DNA of 64,000 nt, taken from contig NZ_BJND01000026.1 in NCBI RefSeq assembly GCF_006539505.1, forward strand, positions 103,938-167,937. Direction: 5' to 3'. The DNA is from Streptomyces spinoverrucosus (GTDB lineage Bacteria > Actinomycetota > Actinomycetes > Streptomycetales > Streptomycetaceae). The position numbers and the translations under genes were made by a program. The first letter of the stretch is position 1; the number at the start of each line of letters is the position of its first letter. Of the stretch, positions 49,676 to 57,317 are shown in pieces. A model generated the notes under the pieces. The model made no database searches and had not been told where the DNA came from. It saw only the letters and a program-made list of their open reading frames with translations.

Positions 49676-51014
49676 TCGACACGCAGAGCCCGCCTCCGGG
49701 GGCGTCGGTGAGGGTCACGGTTCCGCCGTCGTCGGTGACCAACTGCTTGACGACGGCGAGGCCGAGGCCGGAGCCGGACTTTCCGGTCAGGCCCTTGCCC
49801 CGCCAGAAACGGTCGAAGGCCCGGGACTTGTCGGCGTCCGACATGCCGGGTCCCTCGTCCAGGACGGCGACCGTCACTTCGTCGCCCCTGTGCTCCACCC
49901 GGACGGTGATCGTCCCGCCGTCCGGTGACACCTCCAGGGCGTTCGAGAGCACGTTGTCCAGCACCTGGTCCAGATGACCGGGGCTGGCCAGCACGAGCGG
50001 CCGGCCGCCGGCACTCCCCCTGAGCGCGATGGTGACTCCGCGCTCGTCGGCGGCCGGTCTCCACACCGCGAGGCGCTCCTGAACGATGTCCATCAGGGGG
50101 AGCGACTCGGCGTCCGTCACCTTGGCCTCGGCCCGCGCCAGCACCAGCAGGCCGTTGACCAGCCGGCTCATCCGGACCACCTCGGCCGTCGCCTGCTCCA
50201 CGTCCTCCCGGACGAAGTCGTCGTCCACACCGTCCGCGATGTTGTCCAGGGACAGGCGCAACGCGGTCAAGGGGGTTCTGAGCTGGTGCGACGCGTCCGC
50301 CACGAAGATGCGCTGTGCCGCGATGAGAGTGTCGAGGCGTTCCGCGCCCTGGTTCAGGGTGCGGGCGAGCGTCTGGGTCTCGGGTGGGCCCGTCACCGGG
50401 GAACGGGCCGTCAGATCGCCGTCGCTGAACCTGCTCGCCATGTCGTTGAGCTGGCGCAGCGGGCGCGTGATGCGGCGGGCGGCCGCGACGCCGATCAGGG
50501 CGGCGACGCCCAGGACGGCCACCGCGAGGCCGGCCCGGAAGCCCCAGATGGTCCACAGGCGGTGGGTCATCTGGGCGGTCGAGAACTTGATGCGTACGGC
50601 GCCGACGACCTCGCCGTCGTCGCCTGCGTGGGCGGGAACCGTGACCACCAGCTCCGGGCCCCAGACGAAGGAGGAGCCCCAGTCGGTGGTGACCCGGTCC
50701 TCGTCGAGGGCCCTGTTCAGGGCCGCGTCCCGGTCCGGGCGGGGCAGGGGCGGCGCGCACTCCTGGGTGGTGGTCGTCTGGACCGCGCGCGTCTCGCCGT
50801 CGTCGTCGTACGCCCGGGCCATCCGCTCCAGGGCCATGCACGAGGCCGGGTCCCCGTTGCCCAGCAGCACCGCCATGGTCGCGGCCTTGCGCTGCACCGA
50901 GGAACTGGTGTCGTCCCGCAACTGGTTCGTGAGTGAGAACGCCACCGGCACGGTGAACAGGGCGATGGCGATCGCGACGAGCAGGATGTAACTGCGGACG
51001 AGCTGGCGGATCAT
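49641..51014 (-). CDS. two-component sensor histidine kinase
   Basis: A 457-aa membrane kinase: first membrane helix (SYILLVAIAIALFTVPVAFS), a 130-residue outer sensor region with two Cys, second helix (AGLAVAVLGVAALIGVAAAR, about 161-180), HAMP (RRITRPLRQLNDMASRFSDG), phosphorylated His243 in ADASHQLRTPLTAL, N-box VLDNVLSNALEVSP, G-boxes DEGPGMS and GSGLGLAVVKQL. ATG 51014 overlaps the regulator stop by 4 bp; the start sits right after a 9-bp repeat array. A far longer open frame running on into the aspartokinase gene is not coding. Signal unknown. Confidence 0.95.
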   Translation of the reverse strand: MIRQLVRSYILLVAIAIALFTVPVAFSLTNQLRDDTSSSVQRKAATMAVLLGNGDPASCMALERMARAYDDDGETRAVQTTTTQECAPPLPRPDRDAALNRALDEDRVTTDWGSSFVWGPELVVTVPAHAGDDGEVVGAVRIKFSTAQMTHRLWTIWGFRAGLAVAVLGVAALIGVAAARRITRPLRQLNDMASRFSDGDLTARSPVTGPPETQTLARTLNQGAERLDTLIAAQRIFVADASHQLRTPLTALRLSLDNIADGVDDDFVREDVEQATAEVVRMSRLVNGLLVLARAEAKVTDAESLPLMDIVQERLAVWRPAADERGVTIALRGSAGGRPLVLASPGHLDQVLDNVLSNALEVSPDGGTITVRVEHRGDEVTVAVLDEGPGMSDADKSRAFDRFWRGKGLTGKSGSGLGLAVVKQLVTDDGGTVTLTDAPGGGLCVSISLRASQRSGG

Positions 51015-51775
51015 CGGCCGTTGCCGCCGTTGCCGCCGTTGCCGCCGTTGCCGCCGTTGCCGCCGTTGCCGCCGTTGCCGCCGTTGCCGCCGTTGCTTCC
51101 GCCGCCGTTCTCGACGATCTCCAGCCGGAAGCCCACTCCCCGCACCGCCTCGATCGTGATCGCCCCGGCCAGCTTCCGCCGCAGCGCCGCCACATGGACG
51201 TCGAGGGTCTTGGTCGGCCCGAACCAGTTCGCGTCCCAGACGGCCTCCATGATCTGCTCCCGCGACATCAGCGCCCCGGGCTCCTCGGTCAGGAAGGCCA
51301 GCAGGTCGTACTCCTTGGGCGCGAGCGCGATCTCCTCGCCGTCGAGGCGGACGCGGGCCGCCTTGCGGTCGATCGTCAGGCGCGGGCCGTACCGGTCGGG
51401 GCCGGACTCCGCGGGCGTACGAGGCTTCAGGCGCCGCATCACCGCTCGTATCCGTGCGATGACCTCCCGTACCCCGAACGGCTTGGACACATAGTCGTCG
51501 GCGCCCAGCTCCAGCCCGACCACCCGGTCCGTCTCGTCGCTGCGGGCGCTGATCACGATGATCGGGACGTCGCCGCGCTCGCGCAGCGCCTTGCAGACGT
51601 CGAGACCGTCGGTGTCGGGCAGGCCGAGATCGAGGAGTACGACGTCGTACGGCCCCTGGTGCGCGAGGGCGGCGCCGCCCGTCGTCACCCACTCGACCTC
51701 GAAGCCGTACCGCTTCAGGCCGCGCCGGAGCGACTCGGCGACCGGCTCGTCGTCTTCCACCAGAAGTACTCGCAC
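51011..51775 (-). CDS. OmpR-family response regulator with (GGN)8 tail
   Basis: A 254-aa regulator: receiver with acidic pocket VEDDE, phosphoacceptor Asp49 (VVLLDLGLPD), Lys in VSKPFG; winged-helix output (APKEYDLLAFLTEEPGALMS, KTLDVHVAALRRKLAG, VRGVGFRLEI). After the domain ends the protein continues with GGGSNGGNGGNGGN and further GGN units, eight in all, encoded by eight perfect copies of a 9-bp repeat. This tail is not part of the family. GTG 51775. Coupled by ATGA overlap to the kinase. Confidence 0.95.
   Translation of the reverse strand: MRVLLVEDDEPVAESLRRGLKRYGFEVEWVTTGGAALAHQGPYDVVLLDLGLPDTDGLDVCKALRERGDVPIIVISARSDETDRVVGLELGADDYVSKPFGVREVIARIRAVMRRLKPRTPAESGPDRYGPRLTIDRKAARVRLDGEEIALAPKEYDLLAFLTEEPGALMSREQIMEAVWDANWFGPTKTLDVHVAALRRKLAGAITIEAVRGVGFRLEIVENGGGSNGGNGGNGGNGGNGGNGGNGGNGGNGR
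51021..51092. repeat. 9-bp microsatellite, eight perfect copies
   Basis: TTGCCGCCG repeated eight times without change, followed by a ninth diverged copy. It codes for the Gly-Gly-Asn tail of the response regulator and ends 7 bp before the kinase start. Because the unit is three codons, slippage would lengthen or shorten the tail without frameshift, and would alter the sequence serving as the kinase ribosome-binding region. Confidence 0.97.
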
Positions 51776-51972
51776 GGCGGCACCCTAGTCCTTGAAACTT
51801 AATGATCAGGGGCGCTTGTGACCCGCGGCACTTTTCCGAGTGCCAGCAGCGCATGCGGGCATATGCAGTCCGAGAACGAGCGGCCGGACATCTCACCATG
51901 CGATACCTGGGAAGGGAATTTCGGACGCTCGTTAAACTGAGCCGACACACACGGACTGAGCGAGGAGCGCAC

Positions 51973-53250
51973 GTGGGCCTTGTCGTGCAGAAGTACGGAG
52001 GCTCCTCCGTAGCCGATGCCGAAGGCATCAAGCGCGTCGCCAAGCGAATCGTCGAAGCCAAGAAGAACGGCCACCAGGTGGTCGCCGTGGTTTCCGCGAT
52101 GGGCGACACGACGGACGAGCTGATCGATCTCGCCGAGCAGGTTTCCCCGATCCCTGCCGGGCGCGAGCTCGACATGCTGCTGACCGCCGGAGAGCGGATC
52201 TCCATGGCCCTGCTGGCGATGGCGATCAAAAACCTGGGCCACTCGGCCCAGTCCTTCACCGGCAGCCAGGCAGGTGTCATCACCGACTCGGTCCACAACA
52301 AAGCCCGGATCATCGATGTCACGCCGGGCCGGATCCGGGACTCGCTGGACGAGGGCAACATCGCCATCGTCGCCGGATTCCAGGGCGTCAGCCAGGACAC
52401 CAAGGACATCACCACGCTGGGGCGCGGCGGCTCCGACACCACGGCGGTCGCGCTGGCGGCCGCGCTCGACGCCGAGGTCTGCGAGATCTACACGGACGTC
52501 GACGGTGTGTTCACCGCCGACCCGCGCGTGGTGAAGAAGGCCCGGAAGATCGACTGGATCTCGTTCGAGGACATGCTGGAGCTGGCCTCGTCCGGGTCGA
52601 AGGTGCTGCTCCACCGCTGTGTGGAGTACGCCCGTCGCTACAACATCCCGATCCATGTCCGGTCCAGCTTCAGTGGGCTGCAGGGCACCTGGGTCAGCAG
52701 CGAGCCGATCGAGCAAGGGGAACAGCAGGTGGAGCAGGCCATCATCTCCGGTGTCGCACACGACACCTCCGAGGCCAAGATCACGGTCGTCGGCGTGCCG
52801 GACAAGCCGGGCGAGGCCGCCGCGATCTTCCGCACGATCGCCGACGCCGAGATCAACATCGACATGGTCGTGCAGAACGTGTCCGCCGCCTCCACGGGCC
52901 TGACGGACATCTCCTTCACGCTGCCGAAGACCGAGGGCCGCAAGGCCATGGACGCGCTGGAGAAGAACAAGGGCGGCATCGGCTTCGACTCGCTGCGCTA
53001 CGACGACCAGATCGGCAAGATCTCGCTCGTGGGCGCCGGGATGAAGACCAACCCGGGCGTCACGGCGGCCTTCTTCGAGGCGCTGAGCGGCGCGAGCGTG
53101 AACATCGAGCTGATCTCGACCTCCGAGATCCGCATCTCGGTCGTCACCCGCGCCGACGACGTCCCCGAGGCCGTACGCGCCGTGCACACCGCCTTCGGCC
53201 TCGACTCCGACAGCGACGAGGCCGTTGTCTATGGAGGCACCGGCCGATGA
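51973..53250 (+). CDS. ask: aspartokinase
   Basis: A 425-aa enzyme phosphorylating aspartate, first step to lysine, methionine, threonine and diaminopimelate. Kinase half: VVQKYGGSSVADAEGIKRVA, AMGDTTDELIDLA, GRGGSDTTAVALAAALDAEV, CEIYTDVDGVFTADPR. Two ACT domains follow (KITVVGVPDKPGEAAAIFRT; ISLVGAGMKTNPGVTAAFFE) for feedback control. GTG 51973 is set by GAGGAG 6 bases upstream; the frame is open earlier without homology. Overlaps asd by 4 bp. An internal start for a separate beta subunit is seen. Confidence 0.97.
   Translation: MGLVVQKYGGSSVADAEGIKRVAKRIVEAKKNGHQVVAVVSAMGDTTDELIDLAEQVSPIPAGRELDMLLTAGERISMALLAMAIKNLGHSAQSFTGSQAGVITDSVHNKARIIDVTPGRIRDSLDEGNIAIVAGFQGVSQDTKDITTLGRGGSDTTAVALAAALDAEVCEIYTDVDGVFTADPRVVKKARKIDWISFEDMLELASSGSKVLLHRCVEYARRYNIPIHVRSSFSGLQGTWVSSEPIEQGEQQVEQAIISGVAHDTSEAKITVVGVPDKPGEAAAIFRTIADAEINIDMVVQNVSAASTGLTDISFTLPKTEGRKAMDALEKNKGGIGFDSLRYDDQIGKISLVGAGMKTNPGVTAAFFEALSGASVNIELISTSEIRISVVTRADDVPEAVRAVHTAFGLDSDSDEAVVYGGTGR
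52729..53250 (+). other. internal start for aspartokinase beta subunit
   Basis: In-frame GTG 52729 is preceded, 7 bases upstream, by AAGGGGA (52715-52721), a strong ribosome site. The resulting 173-aa product would begin EQAIISGVAHDTSEAKI and contain just the two ACT domains. Actinobacterial and Bacillus aspartokinases are known alpha2-beta2 enzymes with beta made from such an internal start. Confidence 0.75.
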
Positions 53251-54299
53251 CCGTGCCCCCGACGCTCGCGGTCGTGGGAGCGACCGGAGCTGTCGGCACG
53301 GTGCTGCTCCAGATTCTGTCCCAGCACGCGGACATCTGGGGCGAGATCCGTCTTGTCGCCTCGCCGCGCTCGGTCGGCCGCAAGCTGGCCGTGCGCGGTG
53401 AGGAGGTCGAGGTGGTGGCCCTGTCCGAGGAGGTCTTCGACGGGGTCGACGTCGCCCTGTTCGACGTACCCGACGAGGTCGCCGCGCACTGGGCGCCGAT
53501 CGCCGCGGCCAAGGGCGCGGTGGTGGTGGACAACTCCGCCGCCTTCCGGATGGACCCGCACGTGCCGCTGGTCGTGCCGGAGGTCAATCCGCACACGGCG
53601 CGGGTCCGGCCGCGCGGAATCATCGCCAACCCGAACTGCACCACGCTGTCGATGATCGTCGCCCTGGGCGCGCTGCACGCCGAGTTCGGGCTGCGTGAGC
53701 TGGTGGTCTCGTCGTACCAGGCGGTGAGCGGCGCCGGACAGGCGGGCGTGCGGACACTGCGCGAGCAGCTGTCCCTGGTGGCCGGTACGGAGCTGGGGAC
53801 CAGCCCCGGTGACGTACGGCGGGCCGTGGGGGACAACACCGGGCCGTTCCCGGAGCCGGTCGCGCTGAACGTCGTACCGTGGGCCGGGTCTCTGCGGGAG
53901 GACGGCTGGTCGTCGGAGGAGATGAAGGTGCGGGACGAGTCCCGCAAGATCCTCGGTCTGCCGACGCTGCCGGTCGCCGTGACCTGCGTGCGGGTGCCGG
54001 TGGTGACCGCGCACTCGTTGACCCTGCACGCCCGCTTCGAGAACGAGGTGACGGTGGACCGGGCGCGGGAGATCCTCGCCACGGCGCCGGGCGTGGTGCT
54101 GTGCGACGATCCGGCGGCCGGGGAGTTCCCGACGCCCGCCGACGTGGTGGGCACGGATCCGACGTGGGTCGGGCGGGTGCGGCGGGCGCTGGACGACCCG
54201 ACGGCCCTCGAACTCTTCGTGTGCGGGGACAATCTGCGCAAAGGTGCCGCGCTGAATACCGCTCAGATCGCGGAGCTGGTGGCGGCCGAGATGTCGTGA
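53247..54299 (+). CDS. asd: aspartate-semialdehyde dehydrogenase
   Basis: A 350-aa NADPH enzyme reducing aspartyl phosphate. LAVVGATGAVGTVLLQILSQ (cofactor loop), VVVDNSAAFRMDPHVPLVVP, catalytic Cys in IIANPNCTTLSM, SSYQAVSGAGQAG, and RVPVVTAHSLTLHARFENEV (substrate-binding/catalytic His). ATG 53247 overlaps the aspartokinase stop, so the two consecutive pathway enzymes are translationally coupled. Confidence 0.97.
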   Translation: MTVPPTLAVVGATGAVGTVLLQILSQHADIWGEIRLVASPRSVGRKLAVRGEEVEVVALSEEVFDGVDVALFDVPDEVAAHWAPIAAAKGAVVVDNSAAFRMDPHVPLVVPEVNPHTARVRPRGIIANPNCTTLSMIVALGALHAEFGLRELVVSSYQAVSGAGQAGVRTLREQLSLVAGTELGTSPGDVRRAVGDNTGPFPEPVALNVVPWAGSLREDGWSSEEMKVRDESRKILGLPTLPVAVTCVRVPVVTAHSLTLHARFENEVTVDRAREILATAPGVVLCDDPAAGEFPTPADVVGTDPTWVGRVRRALDDPTALELFVCGDNLRKGAALNTAQIAELVAAEMS

Positions 54300-54357
54300 G
54301 GGAAAATTGCCCCTGGCGATGTCCTGATCTGTTTGTAGGATCAACGTAAGGGATTTC

Positions 54358-54393
54358 CTCCCCGTCCTCCGCAACCGTGCGAAGGGCGGGGAG
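54358..54393 (+). terminator. terminator after ask-asd
   Basis: CTCCCCGTCCT (54358-54368) pairs with AGGGCGGGGAG (54383-54393), 11 bp with one G-T wobble, 14-base loop, 58 bases after the asd stop. No clear T-run. Confidence 0.65.
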
Positions 54394-54453
54394 CGTCTAT
54401 GCGGTCGCCCTTCCGGGGTGTGGGACGTGTTGATCCAAGGCGTGGGGACGCCG

Positions 54454-54481
54454 ATGAACGAGCGTGGGGACGCCCGTTCAT
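54454..54481. promoter_or_regulatory. inverted repeat upstream of the ECF sigma gene
   Basis: ATGAACGAGCGT and ACGCCCGTTCAT form a 12-bp dyad with one mismatch around GGGG. The inner GCGTGGGGACGCC is also repeated just upstream (54440-54452). It lies 129 bp before the sigma start, in a 310-bp gene-free region, and may be an operator or leader hairpin. Confidence 0.5.
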
Positions 54482-54609
54482 ATGGGACATAGGGGAAGAG
54501 CGGGACGCATGAGGGCATATGAGGCTCCGTCAGTCGTGCTGCCTGACGCGAGACGAAGAGTGACGTCCGGCACGTACAACCCTGACGGGTTCAGGCGTGT
54601 CCAACTGGC

Positions 54610-55284
54610 GTGGCAGAGGTACTCGACTTCCCCGCGGTGGCCCGCGGCACGGCCCTACGGCCGCCCCGGCGGCCCGTCCGCACCCGCATGCCCGGCGCGC
54701 CCGGCGGCATGCCGGTGATCGCGCCCATGCCCGCAGCGCGGCCCGCCCGCATCCCCAGCCCGCGTGACGGCGCCGATGACGTCGTGGCCGCCGGCACCAC
54801 CGTCGACCACCTCACCGAGACCTACCGCACGCACTACCGCTCGCTGCTCGGTCTCGCCGCGCTCCTCCTCGACGACACCGCCTCCTGCGAGGACGTCGTC
54901 CAGGAGGCCTTCATCCGCGTCCACTCGGCCCGCAAACGCGTCCGCGACCCGGAGAAGACCCTCGCCTATCTGCGCCAGACGGTCGTCAACCTCTCCCGCT
55001 CCGCGCTGCGCCGCCGCATCCTCGGGCTGAAGCTGCTGTCCAAGCCGATGCCGGACATGGCGAGCGCCGAGGAGGGGGCCTACGACCAGCTGGAGCGGGA
55101 CTCCCTGATCAAGGCCATGAAGGGCTTGCAGCGCCGGCAGCGCGAGGTGCTGGTGCTGCGCTACTTCGCCGACATGACCGAGGCCCAGGTCGCCGAGACG
55201 CTCGGCATATCGCTGGGCTCGGTGAAGGCGTACGGCTCCCGCGGTATCGCCGCGCTGCGGATCGCCATGGAGGCGCCGGCATGA
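54610..55284 (+). CDS. ECF/SigE-type RNA polymerase sigma factor
   Basis: A 224-aa protein. A Pro/Arg-rich N-terminal extension (about 1-60) precedes sigma region 2 (YRTHYRSLLGLAALLLDDTA, SCEDVVQEAFIRVHSARKRV) and region 4 (LQRRQREVLVLRYFADMTEA, QVAETLGISLGSVKAYGSRG). SigE-family ECF layout. GTG 54610. The stop overlaps the next gene (ATGA), which encodes a membrane protein likely acting as its anti-sigma partner. Confidence 0.93.
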   Translation: MAEVLDFPAVARGTALRPPRRPVRTRMPGAPGGMPVIAPMPAARPARIPSPRDGADDVVAAGTTVDHLTETYRTHYRSLLGLAALLLDDTASCEDVVQEAFIRVHSARKRVRDPEKTLAYLRQTVVNLSRSALRRRILGLKLLSKPMPDMASAEEGAYDQLERDSLIKAMKGLQRRQREVLVLRYFADMTEAQVAETLGISLGSVKAYGSRGIAALRIAMEAPA

Positions 55285-56432
55285 CGAACGGCAAGTCGCA
55301 CGAGCCGTACGAATGGCGTGAGCCGATCGAGGCGCACGACCAAGAGCCGAAGCAACCGCAAGCTGGGAACGAAACTGTGAACGACCGCCTCGACGACCAG
55401 AGCTCCGAGGGGCTCGACTCGGACGAGCTGGCGCTGCGCAGGATGCTGCACCAGGCGGTGCAGGACATCGAACCGCGCGACGGCACGCTGGATCACCTGC
55501 GCCGGGCGGTGCCCGCACGCCGGGCGCGCAAGCGGCAGGCCGCTGTCGGCATGGCGGCCGCGGCGCTGTTCGTCTGCACCGCCGTACCCGCCCTGGTGCA
55601 CGTCTCCAACTCCACCGGCCCCGACGCCAACCCCACCATCGCCGGCCACGGCGCGCAGGCGCAGGGCGGCGCGAGCGAGGGCCTGAGGACCGACGGCACG
55701 GGCGCCACCTCGGGCGGTTCCACCGGCACGGGCGAGAACCAGGGCAAGGCCAGCCCGACCCCGAACGAGAGCCCCGGCTCCACCCCGAGCAGCGGTGTCG
55801 TCGACGACACCACCGACGACGTCTACCCCTCGGCGACCAGCGCGGTCGCCGCCCCGGTGTGTACGGCGGCCCAGCTCGGCTCGGCCACCGCGACCGCCGA
55901 CGTCCCCGACTCCGCCGGCACGGTGTACGGCACGTTCCGGATCACCAACGTCTCCACCGCCGGCTGCACCGTCGGCGGCGCCGGCGCGGTGACCCCGCTC
56001 GCGCAGGGCGCGGCGGACGCCACCAAGATCAGCGTCGTCGCGCACACGGCGGGCGACGAGGCGACCGGCCTGCCCGACCCGGCCAAGGAAGTCCCGCAGC
56101 TGGTCCTGGAGCCGGGGGCGGCGTACGAGGTGAGGTTCGCCTGGATGCCCTCGGAGACCTGCCCCACCGACAACTCCGGCGACACCGGCGGCGGCACCGC
56201 CGACCCCTCGCCCGACGCGTCGCCCAGCACGGACGCGGGCACCACCACCGAGGGCAGCTCCACGGGTGGCGACACGGGTACGTCTACGCAGCTGATGACC
56301 GAGGAGGGCACGAAGGACGGAAGCGTCGTCGTCTCCTACACGGCGGAGGCGGGAGCGCCGACGGTGTCGGCGACGGTGTCGAACGCGTGCGCGGGGACGG
56401 TCTACCGGACGGGCGTGCTCTCGGCCTCGTGA
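55281..56432 (+). CDS. membrane protein coupled to the sigma factor, putative anti-sigma
   Basis: A 383-aa protein: acidic N-terminal cytosolic part about 1-85 (ALRRMLHQAVQDIEPRDGTL, DHLRRAVPARRARKRQ), one membrane helix (AAVGMAAAALFVCTAVPALV, about 87-107), a Ser/Thr/Gly-rich stalk and an outer beta-domain (DSAGTVYGTFRITNVSTAGC, LVLEPGAAYEVRFAWMPSET). No classical zinc anti-sigma motif. Translation coupled to the sigma gene. The last 31 bp overlap the SURF1 gene tail to tail. Anti-sigma function is inferred from position and topology. Confidence 0.8.
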   Translation: MTNGKSHEPYEWREPIEAHDQEPKQPQAGNETVNDRLDDQSSEGLDSDELALRRMLHQAVQDIEPRDGTLDHLRRAVPARRARKRQAAVGMAAAALFVCTAVPALVHVSNSTGPDANPTIAGHGAQAQGGASEGLRTDGTGATSGGSTGTGENQGKASPTPNESPGSTPSSGVVDDTTDDVYPSATSAVAAPVCTAAQLGSATATADVPDSAGTVYGTFRITNVSTAGCTVGGAGAVTPLAQGAADATKISVVAHTAGDEATGLPDPAKEVPQLVLEPGAAYEVRFAWMPSETCPTDNSGDTGGGTADPSPDASPSTDAGTTTEGSSTGGDTGTSTQLMTEEGTKDGSVVVSYTAEAGAPTVSATVSNACAGTVYRTGVLSAS

Positions 56433-57205
56433 GCGGCGGCCGCGTCCGCCGAGTTGAGCCCCATCTCGGCGTCCCGCGCGAACTCCACCTCGCGGCGGAA
56501 CAACCGGAACCACATGAAGACCACGAACCCGGCGAAGACGAACCACTCCCCGGTGTAGCCCAGGTTCTGGAAGGCCTTCAGGTCGAGCCCGGTGTCCGGG
56601 GGCGCGCTCACCGGCACGGCCTGCATCCCGGAGTCGCCCTTGTTGAGGGTGACCCAGGCGTCGTAGACGTCGTACGGCACGAGATTGACGAGTGAGGCCG
56701 CGCTGATCGCCGCTGTCTGGCCCTTCGGCAGTCCGCTGCGCGCGCTGACGCCGTTCTCACCGGGGTTCTCGGAGGCCTGGAGCGCACCGGTGACGGTCAC
56801 CTCACCGCTGGGCGGAGCGGGCGCCTTCGCGGCGTCCGGCGCACCGGGCAGCCAGCCCCGTACGACGGGCAGGGCCTTGCCGCCGTCGGTGTGCAACAGG
56901 GTCAGCACGTAATAGCCCCGCCTGCCGTCCAGCTCCCGGTCCGGCACGAGCAACTGCTCCCCGTACCGCCCGCTGACCCTCGTCTGGTCGCCGGTGGTCT
57001 CCTTGTCCACGGGCAGCAACGCGTCCAGCGGCCGGGCGGCGCCCTTCTCGTCGGAGGCGGCCTGCTCCTTGGCGCTCTGATGATCCTCGACCCGCGCCTC
57101 GAACCGGCTCAGCTGCCAGGACCCCATGAAGACGCAGAAGGGGATGGCGAGCAGCACGAAGAGGTTGATCCCCCACCATCGGGGCGTCAGCAGAAACCGG
57201 TACAC
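56402..57205 (-). CDS. SURF1-family protein
   Basis: A 267-aa inner-membrane protein with the SURF1 layout: N-terminal helix right after the start (WWGINLFVLLAIPFCVFMGS, then WQLSRFEARVEDHQSAK), a large outer domain (LPVVRGWLPGAPDAAKAPAP; YDVYDAWVTLNKGDSGMQAV) and a C-terminal helix (GYTGEWFVFAGFVVFMWFRL). Assists cytochrome oxidase assembly or haem a insertion. GTG 57205 chosen by family length, with TTTGAGGG ahead. Confidence 0.93.
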   Translation of the reverse strand: MYRFLLTPRWWGINLFVLLAIPFCVFMGSWQLSRFEARVEDHQSAKEQAASDEKGAARPLDALLPVDKETTGDQTRVSGRYGEQLLVPDRELDGRRGYYVLTLLHTDGGKALPVVRGWLPGAPDAAKAPAPPSGEVTVTGALQASENPGENGVSARSGLPKGQTAAISAASLVNLVPYDVYDAWVTLNKGDSGMQAVPVSAPPDTGLDLKAFQNLGYTGEWFVFAGFVVFMWFRLFRREVEFARDAEMGLNSADAAAAHEAESTPVR

Positions 57206-57317
57206 GCCCTCAAAGGTACGGGGGGTGGCAGGAAGCACGGGGCGCGGGGTCCCGAAGTTATCCACAGGCTGGGGACCCTGGAAGCGCGATGTCGGTGTGA
57301 GCGGGCAGTATGGGGTC

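Noticed and set aside
49641..52442. A 933-codon minus-strand frame appearing to fuse the histidine kinase to more sequence
   Set aside because: Above 51014 it runs in a wrong frame through the response regulator and antisense to aspartokinase; both are clear genes. High-GC third-position bias creates such frames.
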